DNA of 45,705 nt from Ignavibacteriota bacterium. Its GTDB lineage: Bacteria > Bacteroidota > Ignavibacteria > UBA10030 > SZUA-254. Every line of letters begins with the position of its first letter. Positions within the stretch are counted from its first letter, which is position 1. The notes beneath the pieces were generated by a model. That model did not search any database. It was not told where the DNA came from and saw only the letters and a list, made by a program, of their open reading frames with translations. Shown in pieces: positions 36,001 through 43,610 of this stretch. The stretch spans positions 1-45,705 of the forward strand of contig JACQVI010000009.1 in NCBI GenBank assembly GCA_016209795.1. Reading direction: 5' to 3'. The position numbers and the translations under genes were made by a program.

Positions 36001-36626
36001 CTGCCAAAGACTGGCTCGTTCTCAGGATGTGTTATATTTTCGTCCGTTGTAACTGTATCAAACCACTCATTATTGCCCGAAAATAACATCTTTTCAAAAT
36101 CTGATTTCAGATATCCGTTAGACCATGTTATCGGTGGAATTGTATCCCTATAATGTGGCTTATCACTGAATTCAACGCAGATGACATTGATCTTGATTGT
36201 GAGCGGTCTCCCCTGCGCATTCCGCTGCGCCTGAAGCTGTTTGTACTTCTGTGCCTGAATCGCTATTCCGGAATCGTTTTGAGCAATGAAGGCGTCGATC
36301 TCTGCCTCGCGTGCTGCACTGCGCTGGAGCTGATACGATGAAGCTGGCGGAGAATCAATCCCAACACGATACGATGTAGGAGCAAATTCTCCACTTGCAT
36401 CGAGCGTTGCGTAATAATACCAACCGTTGGGTCCTTGCACAAAGCGATAGCCGTCTTGCGTCTCCATCCAAGTGCGGTGCTCATCACCCCACGCTTTGGC
36501 TGTGAATGTAACGCTGTTGGGCTGAGACCACGTCGTCAGACCAGTATTGAAGTTGGTAGCACCGGCTTGGAGAGCAATCATAAAGATGCTCATCAATGCT
36601 TTAAAGATGTGGATGTTGTGTTTCAT
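33051..36626 (-). CDS. Exported M6-type metalloprotease with beta-helix region and T9SS sorting domain
   Basis: The 1191-residue protein has a signal peptide (cut near residue 23), a propeptide-like region, and a zinc protease domain with TAHEFGHLIGFYDEY (H333, E334, H337). This fits the M6 / immune-inhibitor A type. Residues about 570-800 look like a right-handed beta-helix (TYCDIKYAETGIYFGN, then SRIENNGAENIGPGIYV). The last 85 residues form a type A sorting domain (DQNYPNPFNPRTTLRFGLP to KKMLLLR), so it should be secreted by the type IX system and fixed to the surface. It starts 22 bases after P1 and has GAGG before its ATG. A broken paralogue of its 5' end lies at 38329. Confidence 0.9.
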   Translation of the reverse strand: MKHNIHIFKALMSIFMIALQAGATNFNTGLTTWSQPNSVTFTAKAWGDEHRTWMETQDGYRFVQGPNGWYYYATLDASGEFAPTSYRVGIDSPPASSYQLQRSAAREAEIDAFIAQNDSGIAIQAQKYKQLQAQRNAQGRPLTIKINVICVEFSDKPHYRDTIPPITWSNGYLKSDFEKMLFSGNNEWFDTVTTDENITHPENEPVFGSFRDYWDQMSLGKFQIQGRVVNPTNANGTPQWISFPQPVSFYYGVVNRLFDSSFARAVSYGWVSPTETPSDTLKYIILYAGNVIPSQDWNAANAFYGSHIRMSERKGPGISTLNLSFTHFGWTAHEFGHLIGFYDEYCGTCNGTDLFNYDLMAGGVNNGPFRKGACPASLSPYYRLSMGWIKPDTLRRDTTNYKVIYNYNSPKYYRIEPINRNIAGDEHFIFETRLRKGFDLYLPTPPDSFATQPGILLIWHHNSPTGFDGPYDRTRLIPADSSRSISFRTDFFPKDSITNRQSFNDLTVPQARHDYQTEEGFTNIQPAHFALNGIHRHRAASPSDSEYTVIDTIALKLTMAAGTITQNTTWSYDVRVVDNVTVQNGVTLTVLPGTNVRVDSGDSLLVNGKLVAKGSSTQRVTFTSSSATPAPGIWGGIVCSGGGPDTLTYCDIKYAETGIYFGNTAANSYMERDTVSQTLYSGVTVSTISTSSTGLKMYKCGLVNNRGRGLAVGNAKVTVTYSRIENNGAENIGPGIYVYAAGKLFLDSSRVQNNVGSGVDVTGLNSRVSFSADEIKRGYNTFYRHGLSEVYVRNSATAFLGYLASIFHCDCEQALMPGTPEVSAPCPPGCTSYYTYEPRGGWNNVYSTNTYSCRLINNATTTTVRARYTYWGTGSTMFCGSVDTTSQLGSPVTTPAKTVIVPPGGIVEALDVNPPGSKEMVDWLKQLRVDVEENAENAIDALHQLALYVGPGGDYPNALDIPWEVFLVVAEATSQSPQVRTLASALRVQTKMDQGDFQGASALADQILLLPTSDDLWFFLQTRKIVASVGMGDMNAAQTNFDAMRSRGEQIDPQVVEALAKYLVVVSGTGSSSSLGGNQFVKGSGTNVSKTPLAYFLDQNYPNPFNPRTTLRFGLPQDAFVTLKILNILGQVVATLADREEFTAGTNEVEFVAGNLPSGVYFYRLAAQLIDGDGALTSETFTSVKKMLLLR

Positions 36627-36648
36627 GGTAATCCTCTCTTTAGAATTG

Positions 36649-38286
36649 TTATTTGAGAATGGTGAGTTTACGACTTAAAATTGAATTTTTAGTTTCCAAT
36701 TTATACAAGTAAACCCCACTGGGAATACGTAAGGCATTAAAGCTAACTGAGTGTTTCCCTGGCATCTTAGTATCGTTCACGAGCGTCTGAATTTGCTGGC
36801 CAAGCATATTGTAAACATTAAGTTTGACCCAGCTTTCCGAGGGAATATCAAATTGTATTATTGTTGTTGGGTTGAAGGGGTTGGGGTAGTTTTGATACAG
36901 GTAAAGTTGTTGTGGTATCTCCAATACCAGATTCTCGATTGATGTAATGACCTCACCTAAATTTCCATTCTTGCTTACTTGCAGCGCACGTATTGAAAAA
37001 TCAAACTGATGAAAACCTACAACGATAGCACCTCCTCTGCAATCTGTACTGGCTCTTGCATCTGAAAAAACCGGAACATTCAGCGTAACATCTGCTGTAT
37101 CCCAGAGGCGTACCCCTGCCGTATCGATACGCTGAGCTACTATTGAATTTCTATATCTACTATCTGTACTAATGTAGATTTTGGAATCTTCTATGCTCGT
37201 AAAGACTGCCCAAGTAGCCATGGATGTACTATCTACTGTGCTTACCTGAATTGCACCGTCTTGAAAGACAGATTCACCACTCTCCCTTACTCTTTGTGTA
37301 AATGTCCTCATTATGTTCGGTCTGGCCCTTTTTCCCCATGCAATCGTTGCTCCCCCATCTTGATTCGCTTCGATAACAACCCAGGGTGGATTTAGCCCAG
37401 TACTTTGCAAGCTGTCCTCAAGAATAATACCATCATTTCCCCAGAGTATTACACCACTTGAATCAACTCGTTGGCAAGTCGCTCTCCAGTAAGGATCACC
37501 GTTGTTGTAGTCAAGATACTTCATTCCTGCAATGACAAGACCACTATAACCATCTGGAGCAATTCTTTGTATACCAATTTGATCTTGCTGAACACCACTC
37601 GGTCCCCATAATCCATTTCCCAAGGCATCAAATCTTTGGATTCTTGAAGCTCCAAAAATCATTATTACTCCCTTTTGCCCGTCACTTATCATCAATGGTC
37701 TTTCTGGCGAATTCCAGACATATCTCCCACTATCTCCCCACAGTCGTGTGCCTAAGCTGTCAATTCTATTTATTCTTAAATCCCCCATCGTATCCACCCA
37801 TGCAACAATACATCCGCCTTCACCATCAGGCACTATTGCCTGTTGATCCTGATTTGTCTCGGATATCGAGACACGCACACCTGTCGCTCCCCAAAGCAAG
37901 TTGCCACTGCTGTCAACTCTCTGTACTCTAATCCTGAATGTTCCACCAATTTGAGCTATGGAATCATCTGAGTATGCAATCAACACACCTCCTCTTCCAT
38001 CCTCCGTGATCTTAGCAAACCATTGCTCCGGCAGTTCACCGAGAATACGGATACTCGTTCCCCATGGCTTGTAGCCGTATCGATCAAGTCGCTCCAAAAC
38101 TAACCTGCGGGGATAACCGAGGTTTTGTTCATAAGTGATGTAACAACCCCCGGCACTGTCACTAGCGATCTCAGGTAAGAGACCGTAGCCGACGATGAGA
38201 TTATTCGTGGGATCGGTGGACCATTGGGCGTAAGAGCAGTATGTGAGTACAGCAGTAGTTAGTATGGAGTAGGTTATCCTGCGCAT
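36649..38286 (-). CDS. P1: exported repeat protein with T9SS sorting domain
   Basis: The 545-residue protein has a signal peptide (TAVLTYCSYAQ), a body of imperfect repeats of the form QR-[VI]-D-[ST]-x-G-x-x-LWG (RVDSSGNLLWG, RIDSLGTRLWG, RFDALGNGLWG, RVDSSGVILWG, RIDTAGVRLWD), and a type A sorting domain (YQNYPNPFNPTTIIQFDIP to SRKLTILK). The repeats suggest a beta-propeller. The ATG at 38286 is preferred over a TTG at 38292. P1 is the first gene of a P-M6 pair. Its first 150 residues are almost the same as those of P2 and P3, while its C-terminal half is closer to P3. No reaction is suggested; adhesion or surface binding is inferred. Confidence 0.85.
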   Translation of the reverse strand: MRRITYSILTTAVLTYCSYAQWSTDPTNNLIVGYGLLPEIASDSAGGCYITYEQNLGYPRRLVLERLDRYGYKPWGTSIRILGELPEQWFAKITEDGRGGVLIAYSDDSIAQIGGTFRIRVQRVDSSGNLLWGATGVRVSISETNQDQQAIVPDGEGGCIVAWVDTMGDLRINRIDSLGTRLWGDSGRYVWNSPERPLMISDGQKGVIMIFGASRIQRFDALGNGLWGPSGVQQDQIGIQRIAPDGYSGLVIAGMKYLDYNNGDPYWRATCQRVDSSGVILWGNDGIILEDSLQSTGLNPPWVVIEANQDGGATIAWGKRARPNIMRTFTQRVRESGESVFQDGAIQVSTVDSTSMATWAVFTSIEDSKIYISTDSRYRNSIVAQRIDTAGVRLWDTADVTLNVPVFSDARASTDCRGGAIVVGFHQFDFSIRALQVSKNGNLGEVITSIENLVLEIPQQLYLYQNYPNPFNPTTIIQFDIPSESWVKLNVYNMLGQQIQTLVNDTKMPGKHSVSFNALRIPSGVYLYKLETKNSILSRKLTILK

Positions 38287-38328
38287 GTTCAATTCAGTCT
38301 GATCCTTATGGGTGAACTTATCAAATTG

Positions 38329-38547
38329 TCAAGACAAAATCAACCCGGTACTACTCACCGCAAATTCTCCTGTCGCATCAAGTGTTGCATAGTAATAATA
38401 TTCATCGCCCCACGCTTTGGCAGTGAATGTGACGCTATTCGGCTGTGACCACGTTGTCAAGCCTGTATTGAAATTAGTTGCCTGGGCTTGCGTGACGACC
38501 ATAAGCAGGACTGCCAGAACCACGAAGATTTGAAGATTGTGTTTCAT
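38329..38547 (-). pseudogene. Truncated copy of the M6 protease 5' end
   Basis: The frame begins MKHNLQIF and continues ATNFNTGLTTWSQPNSVTFT, as in the M6 protease at 33051. Residues 50-69 of the intact protein are missing in frame, then YYATLD.ASGEF-like residues follow, and homology stops at residue 83. The protease domain, beta-helix and sorting domain are all gone. It lies 22 bases after P2, the same spacing as between P1 and the intact M6 gene, which shows that the pair was duplicated as a unit. A longer frame from 38742 is chance read-through. Confidence 0.8.
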
Positions 38548-38569
38548 AGTACCCTCCATAAAGTTAATG

Positions 38570-40144
38570 TTATTTGAGAACTGTGAGTTTACGGACAAAA
38601 AATGAATTTTCAGTTTGTAACCTGTACCAATACACACCGTTAGGTATTCCAGAAGCATCAAAGGTAGCTTGATAAGTACCCGGTGCTCTGACTTCGTCCA
38701 CAATATTTCGCAGGTGTTCACCAAGTACATTGAACACGTCAAGCTTTACCCAACTTTGATGTGGAATATCAAACTGTATTGTTGTTGTCGGGTTAACTGG
38801 GTTTGGATAATTTTGATAAAGGAAAAATTCGTATGGTACACGGTTCGTTGCATCATCTACTGCTGTGATCACTTCGCCAAGATTTCCATATTTACTAACT
38901 TGCTGTGCTCTTACTGTAAAGTCTGTTTCACGCCACCCCACTAGAATACAACCGCCATTTGCATCTGAAGTTAACTTTAAGCCACCTAATGATATAAGAC
39001 AAAGTGCGATATCGTTTGTATCCCATTGTGCTAATCCACTTGTATCAAGTCTTTGAGCATAGATACCCGGTGGTGTTCGATTATCAGTCCATACAAATAC
39101 CGCTGTCGCAGAATCAGAGGGTATTAGACCAGCAATACTTTTCATTGAAACAATACTGCGCAAAGGTATCCCACCATACTCAAACACCGTGCTTCCATCG
39201 TTTCTGACAATCTGCGTGCGGAGATCCCATACACCATTACCCGTGTTTTGAGGCCAGGTCAGCATTGAATAACAGTTTTGTAATGCAAAATCCATCAAGA
39301 TAAAACTATTTGTTCTCAAAGTATCAATCGTCACGCCTAAACTATCCCAGAGTAGCGTCCCTGTAGTATCCACTTTCTGGTGATTCAGCGTGAAAACCTG
39401 TTGCCCATTTTCAAAACCGAGGTATTTACCGCCAAACAGATATACGTAAGCGCTGCCATCAGTCTTTATTATTCTTGCACCTGTCGGTACAGTTACACCC
39501 GAAATTGGCCAATGCATATTTCCGTTTTGACCAAAATGCTGTAATCTTCCAATTCCAAAGACAGTATAACAACCACCTTTGCCATCACTTGTCATGGGTG
39601 GTCTCTCTGCTGAATTCCAAACGTATTTTCCACTGTCTCTCCACACTCTTGTTCCAGTACTATCAATTCTATTAATGCGAAGATCTCTGTCCTCATCGAC
39701 CCATGCTACGATGCAGCCACCTCTGCCGTCAGCTACAATCGCCTGTCGATCTTGGTTTGTCTCAGATAATGATATGCGCACCCCTGTTGATCCCCACAGC
39801 ACATTCCCGCTGCTATCCACTCGCTGTACACGTATTCTCCCTATTCCACCAATTTGAGCTATGGAATCGTCTGAGTATGAAATCAGAACCCCTCCTCTTC
39901 CATCCTCCGTGATCTTCGCAAACCATTGCTCTGGCAGTTCACCACGTATGCGTACAGGCTGAGACCATACTTTGTAACCGTAACGGTTCAATCGCTCCAA
40001 AACTAATCTGCGGGGGTAACCGAGGTTCTGCTCGTAGGTGATATAACAACCTCCAGCACCATCACTGGCAAGCTCGGGCAAAAGCCCATAGCCAACGATG
40101 AGGTTATTGGATGGATCGGTAGACCATTGGGCATAGCTCTGCAC
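38570..40144 (-). CDS. P2: repeat protein with T9SS sorting domain, start region damaged
   Basis: The 524-residue frame has the same repeats as P1 and P3 (RVDSSGNVLWG, RIDSTGTRVWR, KVDTTGTLLWD, RLDTSGLAQWD) and ends in a sorting domain (YQNYPNPVNPTTTIQFDIP; Val replaces the Phe of PNPFNP). The only usable start is a GTG at 40144. The bases before it still encode a signal peptide (ISLLVFLAFLPVQSYAQ) in the same frame, but no ATG, GTG or TTG precedes it before a TAG at 40205-40207. The counterpart of the P3 start is a GTG at 40202, out of phase. P2 is probably a decaying copy that can no longer be exported. Confidence 0.7.
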   Translation of the reverse strand: MQSYAQWSTDPSNNLIVGYGLLPELASDGAGGCYITYEQNLGYPRRLVLERLNRYGYKVWSQPVRIRGELPEQWFAKITEDGRGGVLISYSDDSIAQIGGIGRIRVQRVDSSGNVLWGSTGVRISLSETNQDRQAIVADGRGGCIVAWVDEDRDLRINRIDSTGTRVWRDSGKYVWNSAERPPMTSDGKGGCYTVFGIGRLQHFGQNGNMHWPISGVTVPTGARIIKTDGSAYVYLFGGKYLGFENGQQVFTLNHQKVDTTGTLLWDSLGVTIDTLRTNSFILMDFALQNCYSMLTWPQNTGNGVWDLRTQIVRNDGSTVFEYGGIPLRSIVSMKSIAGLIPSDSATAVFVWTDNRTPPGIYAQRLDTSGLAQWDTNDIALCLISLGGLKLTSDANGGCILVGWRETDFTVRAQQVSKYGNLGEVITAVDDATNRVPYEFFLYQNYPNPVNPTTTIQFDIPHQSWVKLDVFNVLGEHLRNIVDEVRAPGTYQATFDASGIPNGVYWYRLQTENSFFVRKLTVLK

Positions 40145-40303
40145 TGGCAGGAAAGCTAAAAAGACAAGAAGCGATATCGTGGCTAATCTAAACGTACGGC
40201 ACCTCTAATCCTCTTGCGAGGACTGATGACACAGTCTACAAAATTTTTATTAGAAGGTCAAGCATTTTCACAATTTTTTTCATTACCCAATACAAATAAA
40301 CAA

Positions 40304-40329
40304 AAAAGCCCTCAATAATGAGGGCTTTT
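40304..40329 (-). terminator. Rho-independent terminator of P3
   Basis: AAGCCCTC and GAGGGCTT (40306-40313 and 40320-40327) pair around a six-base AT loop, extended by A-T pairs. On the minus strand a run of six T follows. It lies about 25 bases after the P3 stop. Confidence 0.85.
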
Positions 40330-40352
40330 GGAGAATTACATATCTTGATCTC

Positions 40353-41981
40353 TCACTTGATCAGAATTAACTTCCTGACGCTCGTGTAATTTCCAGCGTT
40401 GAGCCGATAGAAGTAGATACCTGTCGATAATGCACTTGCGTCTCCGCCTTCGGCGGAAAAGATCACTTCGTAGCGCCCCGGTTCTTTCACTCCGTCAACT
40501 AACGTCGCAACCTCTTGACCCATGAGATTGTAGACGTTCAATAGTACATGAGCACGCTCTGGAATTTCAAAGCGAATTTTCGTATGTGGATTGAAGGGGT
40601 TCGGAAAATTCTGATACAAGTAAAGTTGTTGGGGAATTTCAAACAGTGACTCACGAACTGAGAGTATAATTTCGCCGAGATTCCCATTTACGCTGACCTG
40701 TTGCGTTCGAATGCCAAAATCTGATTGGTCAAATCCTACTACAATAAAACCCCCTACTGCATCTGTTATAGCATCCACATAACCAAGCTGTCGTAAACTA
40801 ATTACGTTATCGTTGGTATTCCATAATCTATTTCCACTTGAATCTATTCGTTGACCATAGAGTGAATTGTTATTTCTTCCATCGGCATTGATGTAGATTT
40901 TTGAATCATGCCCGCTGGTCACTATAGCCCAAGTCCCATTTGCTGCACTGTCAAATGCACTAACTTCTATCGGGCCACCAGAAAAAGCCAATGAGCCATC
41001 TGATCTAACTCTCTGTGTGTATGCCCTGTTGAAGTTACCCACCCTCTTGACCCACACGAATGTTGCGCCACCATCAACATTGATCGCAACTGGATTTCCT
41101 TGCACATTAAAGATGGATGAATCATCAAGTACAACGTAGGGATTCTTCCACACAAAAACCCCACTAGAATCTATCCTTTGTGCTACAATCAATATATTTG
41201 AACTGCTTCCCGTGCCGTCATAGACGATGACTCCGCCATCGTTATCCGCAATAACACTCCTGGTACCAAAACCAACATTCACGGCTTGGCCACCCCAAAG
41301 CATGTTGCCATCGATATCGAGCTTCCTCAAAGATGCACCATAAGCAACAATGAATTTATCCATTTCGGTTTGTATTAACCTTGGCAGGTATTGAGTATTT
41401 ATCTCAACGATTACACCACTATCACCCCACGCTCTTACACCATTGTTGACGATCCTCTGCACTTTTATCATATTCAACGTATCTCTCCACGCTACAATGC
41501 ATCCACCTTGTCTATCCGAGACAATTGCCTGTTCATCCTGATTCGTCTCGGATAGTGATACACGCACACCTGTCGATCCCCAGAGCAAGTTGCCACTGCT
41601 GTCAACTCTCTGTACTCTAATCCTGAATGTTCCACCAATTTGAGCTATGGAATCGTCTGAGTATGAAATCAGAACCCCGCCTCTTCCATCCTCCGTGATC
41701 TTCGCAAACCATTGCTCTGGCAGTTCACCGAGAATTCGTATGCTCGAGCCCCAGGGCTTGTATCCGTAGCGGTTAAGTCGCTCTAACACTAATCGGCGAG
41801 GATAACCAAGGTTTTGCTCGTAGGTGATGTAACACCCTCCAGCACCATCGCTGGCAAGCTCTGGGTTAAGTCCATAACCAACGATGAGGTTATTGGATGG
41901 ATCGGTGGACCACTGGGCGTAAATATGTGCTGGGAAGAAAACTGCTAAGACAAGAAGCAATATCTTATATAGTCTCGGCAT
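40353..41981 (-). CDS. P3: exported repeat protein with T9SS sorting domain
   Basis: The 542-residue protein has a signal peptide (LLLVLAVFFPAHIYAQ), the repeats RVDSSGNLLWG, RIVNNGVRAWG, KLDIDGNMLWG, RIDSSGVFVWK and RIDSSGNRLWN, and a sorting domain (YQNFPNPFNPHTKIRFEIP to VRKLILIK). The ATG at 41981 has GAGG six bases upstream (plus-strand CCTC at 41988-41991) and is preferred over a TTG at 41993. A palindrome of 15 bases at 40443-40457 adds EGGDA to the sorting domain. P3 is the only one of the three with its own clear terminator. It is probably the source or sister copy of the P-M6 units downstream. Confidence 0.85.
   Translation of the reverse strand: MPRLYKILLLVLAVFFPAHIYAQWSTDPSNNLIVGYGLNPELASDGAGGCYITYEQNLGYPRRLVLERLNRYGYKPWGSSIRILGELPEQWFAKITEDGRGGVLISYSDDSIAQIGGTFRIRVQRVDSSGNLLWGSTGVRVSLSETNQDEQAIVSDRQGGCIVAWRDTLNMIKVQRIVNNGVRAWGDSGVIVEINTQYLPRLIQTEMDKFIVAYGASLRKLDIDGNMLWGGQAVNVGFGTRSVIADNDGGVIVYDGTGSSSNILIVAQRIDSSGVFVWKNPYVVLDDSSIFNVQGNPVAINVDGGATFVWVKRVGNFNRAYTQRVRSDGSLAFSGGPIEVSAFDSAANGTWAIVTSGHDSKIYINADGRNNNSLYGQRIDSSGNRLWNTNDNVISLRQLGYVDAITDAVGGFIVVGFDQSDFGIRTQQVSVNGNLGEIILSVRESLFEIPQQLYLYQNFPNPFNPHTKIRFEIPERAHVLLNVYNLMGQEVATLVDGVKEPGRYEVIFSAEGGDASALSTGIYFYRLNAGNYTSVRKLILIK
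40443..40457. repeat. TCCGCC/GGCGGA palindrome inside the P3 sorting domain
   Basis: TCCGCCTTCGGCGGA is a perfect palindrome with a three-base loop. It lies at the place where P1 and P2 have no residues, and encodes part of AEGGDA. Confidence 0.5.
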
Positions 41982-41993
41982 TGAACGCCTCAA

Positions 41994-42312
41994 ACTCTTT
42001 CAGGTTGATAACTGTCAACTAGTCGTATCTACCATACCGTAGGTAGACAACTCGTTGAGGAGAAAGAATTGTTGCACAAGTGTACAAAACTTTTTTTCTA
42101 GAAGCAAGTTTTTAAAACCTGAAGTTTTTTGAACCTTAAAAATCTCATGAATTGACTGTTTTTAAAGGATTGTCCGGAAGCTGTGATCGCCTTCATCATG
42201 AATGTTCAAGTACGAAGGCGAGCCAAGCTCACGTAAATACACGCGTGCAATCATGGAATTAATTTTGTATCTTCATCTACAAGTCGTCAAAACTACCACG
42301 AAGAAGTAAGCA
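41994..42312. other. Divergent intergenic region of 319 bases
   Basis: No coding frame is credible. The region must hold promoters for P3 (minus) and the DoxX-like gene (plus). An inverted repeat TCTACC/GGTAGA (42028-42033 and 42042-42047) lies about 50 bases before the P3 start and could be an operator. TAATTTTG near 42262 fits the TAnnTTTG promoter box of Bacteroidota, but no good partner box was found. Confidence 0.4.
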
Positions 42313-42765
42313 ATGATACTATCCTTCGATGAACTCGACAAACACATCGCCGGCTGGATGGAGAAGTATGGGTTGTTCTTTCTGAGAATTTCGCTTGGGC
42401 TTGTCTTCATTTGGTTTGGTGCGCTGAAAGCTGTCGGCTTTAGTCCCGCCACAGAGTTAGTCCAGCGGACTGTCTACTGGTTTCCACCGGAATCTTTTGT
42501 TGTAATCTTAGGCTTGTGGGAAATTGCAATCGGCGTAGGCTTGATCTTTAGGCCGTTGATACGTGGAGCGATTTTTCTTCTCTTCCTTCAGATGCCGGGA
42601 ACAATGCTTCCCCTCATTCTCGTCCCAGAAGTATGCTTCACGAAATTTCCCCTTGGTTTAACGCTCGAAGGTCAATACATCGTCAAGAACTTGGTACTGA
42701 TCAGTGCAGCTATAGTGATAGGTGGAACAGTCCGCCACAGAAAGAGAATGGGTAAGCTTGAATAA
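42313..42765 (+). CDS. DoxX-like integral membrane protein
   Basis: The 150-residue protein has four hydrophobic helices. FLRISLGLVFIWFGALKAVG in the first helix and GLWEIAIGVGLIF in the second are like DoxX/YkgB-type membrane proteins. In that group some members are tied to thiosulfate or quinone chemistry and many have no known role, so no reaction is assigned. It overlaps the following DUF429 gene. Confidence 0.7.
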   Translation: MILSFDELDKHIAGWMEKYGLFFLRISLGLVFIWFGALKAVGFSPATELVQRTVYWFPPESFVVILGLWEIAIGVGLIFRPLIRGAIFLLFLQMPGTMLPLILVPEVCFTKFPLGLTLEGQYIVKNLVLISAAIVIGGTVRHRKRMGKLE

Positions 42766-43534
42766 GATTTCATCTCCCAAAGGCATCATTTCTGACACGA
42801 AGAGCGAGACACTCATCATAGGGATTGACCTTGCGTGGGGAAATAAAAAGCCTGATGGCGTGTGTTTCATGAGAGCGAACAAACGTTCTGCTCACGTCGA
42901 TGGGTTTGCATACCCTCAAGGAGATTCAACATTGATCGAATTGTTGGAACCCTGGATCAGCAGGCACAATGAAGTGTTTATTACCATCGATGCACCGATA
43001 ATATGTCTTAACAAAACTGGAACACGCCCTGTTGATCGTCTCACGCACAGAATGTTTCACCGAGAACATGCAGCGTGCCATCCTGCCAATCTCACAAAGT
43101 GTCCACGCCCACCTAAGATTCTCAAGCTGTTGTGTGAAATAGGGATGAAACCCGGATGGAAGATTGGTCAAGGCATAAAAACAGCAGCAGAAGTCTACCC
43201 GCATCCTGCCATGGTGCGTCTTTTCAGATTAGAAAGAATCATCAAATACAAGAAAGGTCGTGTGCACGAGCGAAGGAACGAATTCCAACGGCTGCAAAAG
43301 CTGATGAAAAAGTGCTTACGTGAACACTTTTCCAATCTTAGACTCGATGAGGAAACAACGAATTTGCTTTCCGAAGATTGGAATAAACCGGTTGAAGACC
43401 TCACCGATGCACTTTTTTGCGCACTGATCGGACTCTGGCACTGGCACCATCGCGGAGACATGAGCGAAGTGATTGGCAATCTCACCACAGGATTTATTTT
43501 GCTGCCAAAAGATTTGCGGGCTATCACAACGTGA
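42722..43534 (+). CDS. DUF429 protein (predicted RNase H-like nuclease)
   Basis: The 270-residue frame contains IIGIDLAWGNKKPDG, FITIDAPI and DLTDALFCALIGLW, the three acidic strands of DUF429, an RNase H-like fold with a predicted nuclease role. The acidic residues D (IGIDLAW), D (TIDAP) and D (TDALFCA) are all present. The start is unsure: GTG at 42722 overlaps the DoxX-like gene by 44 bases, whereas a TTG at 42758 overlaps its stop by eight bases and would suit translational coupling. A substrate is not known. Confidence 0.75.
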   Translation: MEQSATEREWVSLNKISSPKGIISDTKSETLIIGIDLAWGNKKPDGVCFMRANKRSAHVDGFAYPQGDSTLIELLEPWISRHNEVFITIDAPIICLNKTGTRPVDRLTHRMFHREHAACHPANLTKCPRPPKILKLLCEIGMKPGWKIGQGIKTAAEVYPHPAMVRLFRLERIIKYKKGRVHERRNEFQRLQKLMKKCLREHFSNLRLDEETTNLLSEDWNKPVEDLTDALFCALIGLWHWHHRGDMSEVIGNLTTGFILLPKDLRAITT

Positions 43535-43610
43535 TATGGATTTTGATCGTCATTTTATTATATTCTGCACAAATAACTATTAACTAATAACAACTAAACG
43601 GGAAGTCATC

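Noticed and set aside
38548-38742. Longer frame in front of the M6 remnant
   Set aside because: The extra part is antisense-like read-through of the P2 sorting-domain sequence in another frame and has no start signal.
36649-41981. Phase-variable invertible or shufflon locus
   Set aside because: All three paralogues are on the same strand, and no recombinase gene or inverted recombination sites were found.
42722-42765. Long overlap of DoxX-like and DUF429 genes as a functional overlapping gene
   Set aside because: A TTG start at 42758 would reduce the overlap to eight bases, so the long overlap is likely a start-choice artefact.
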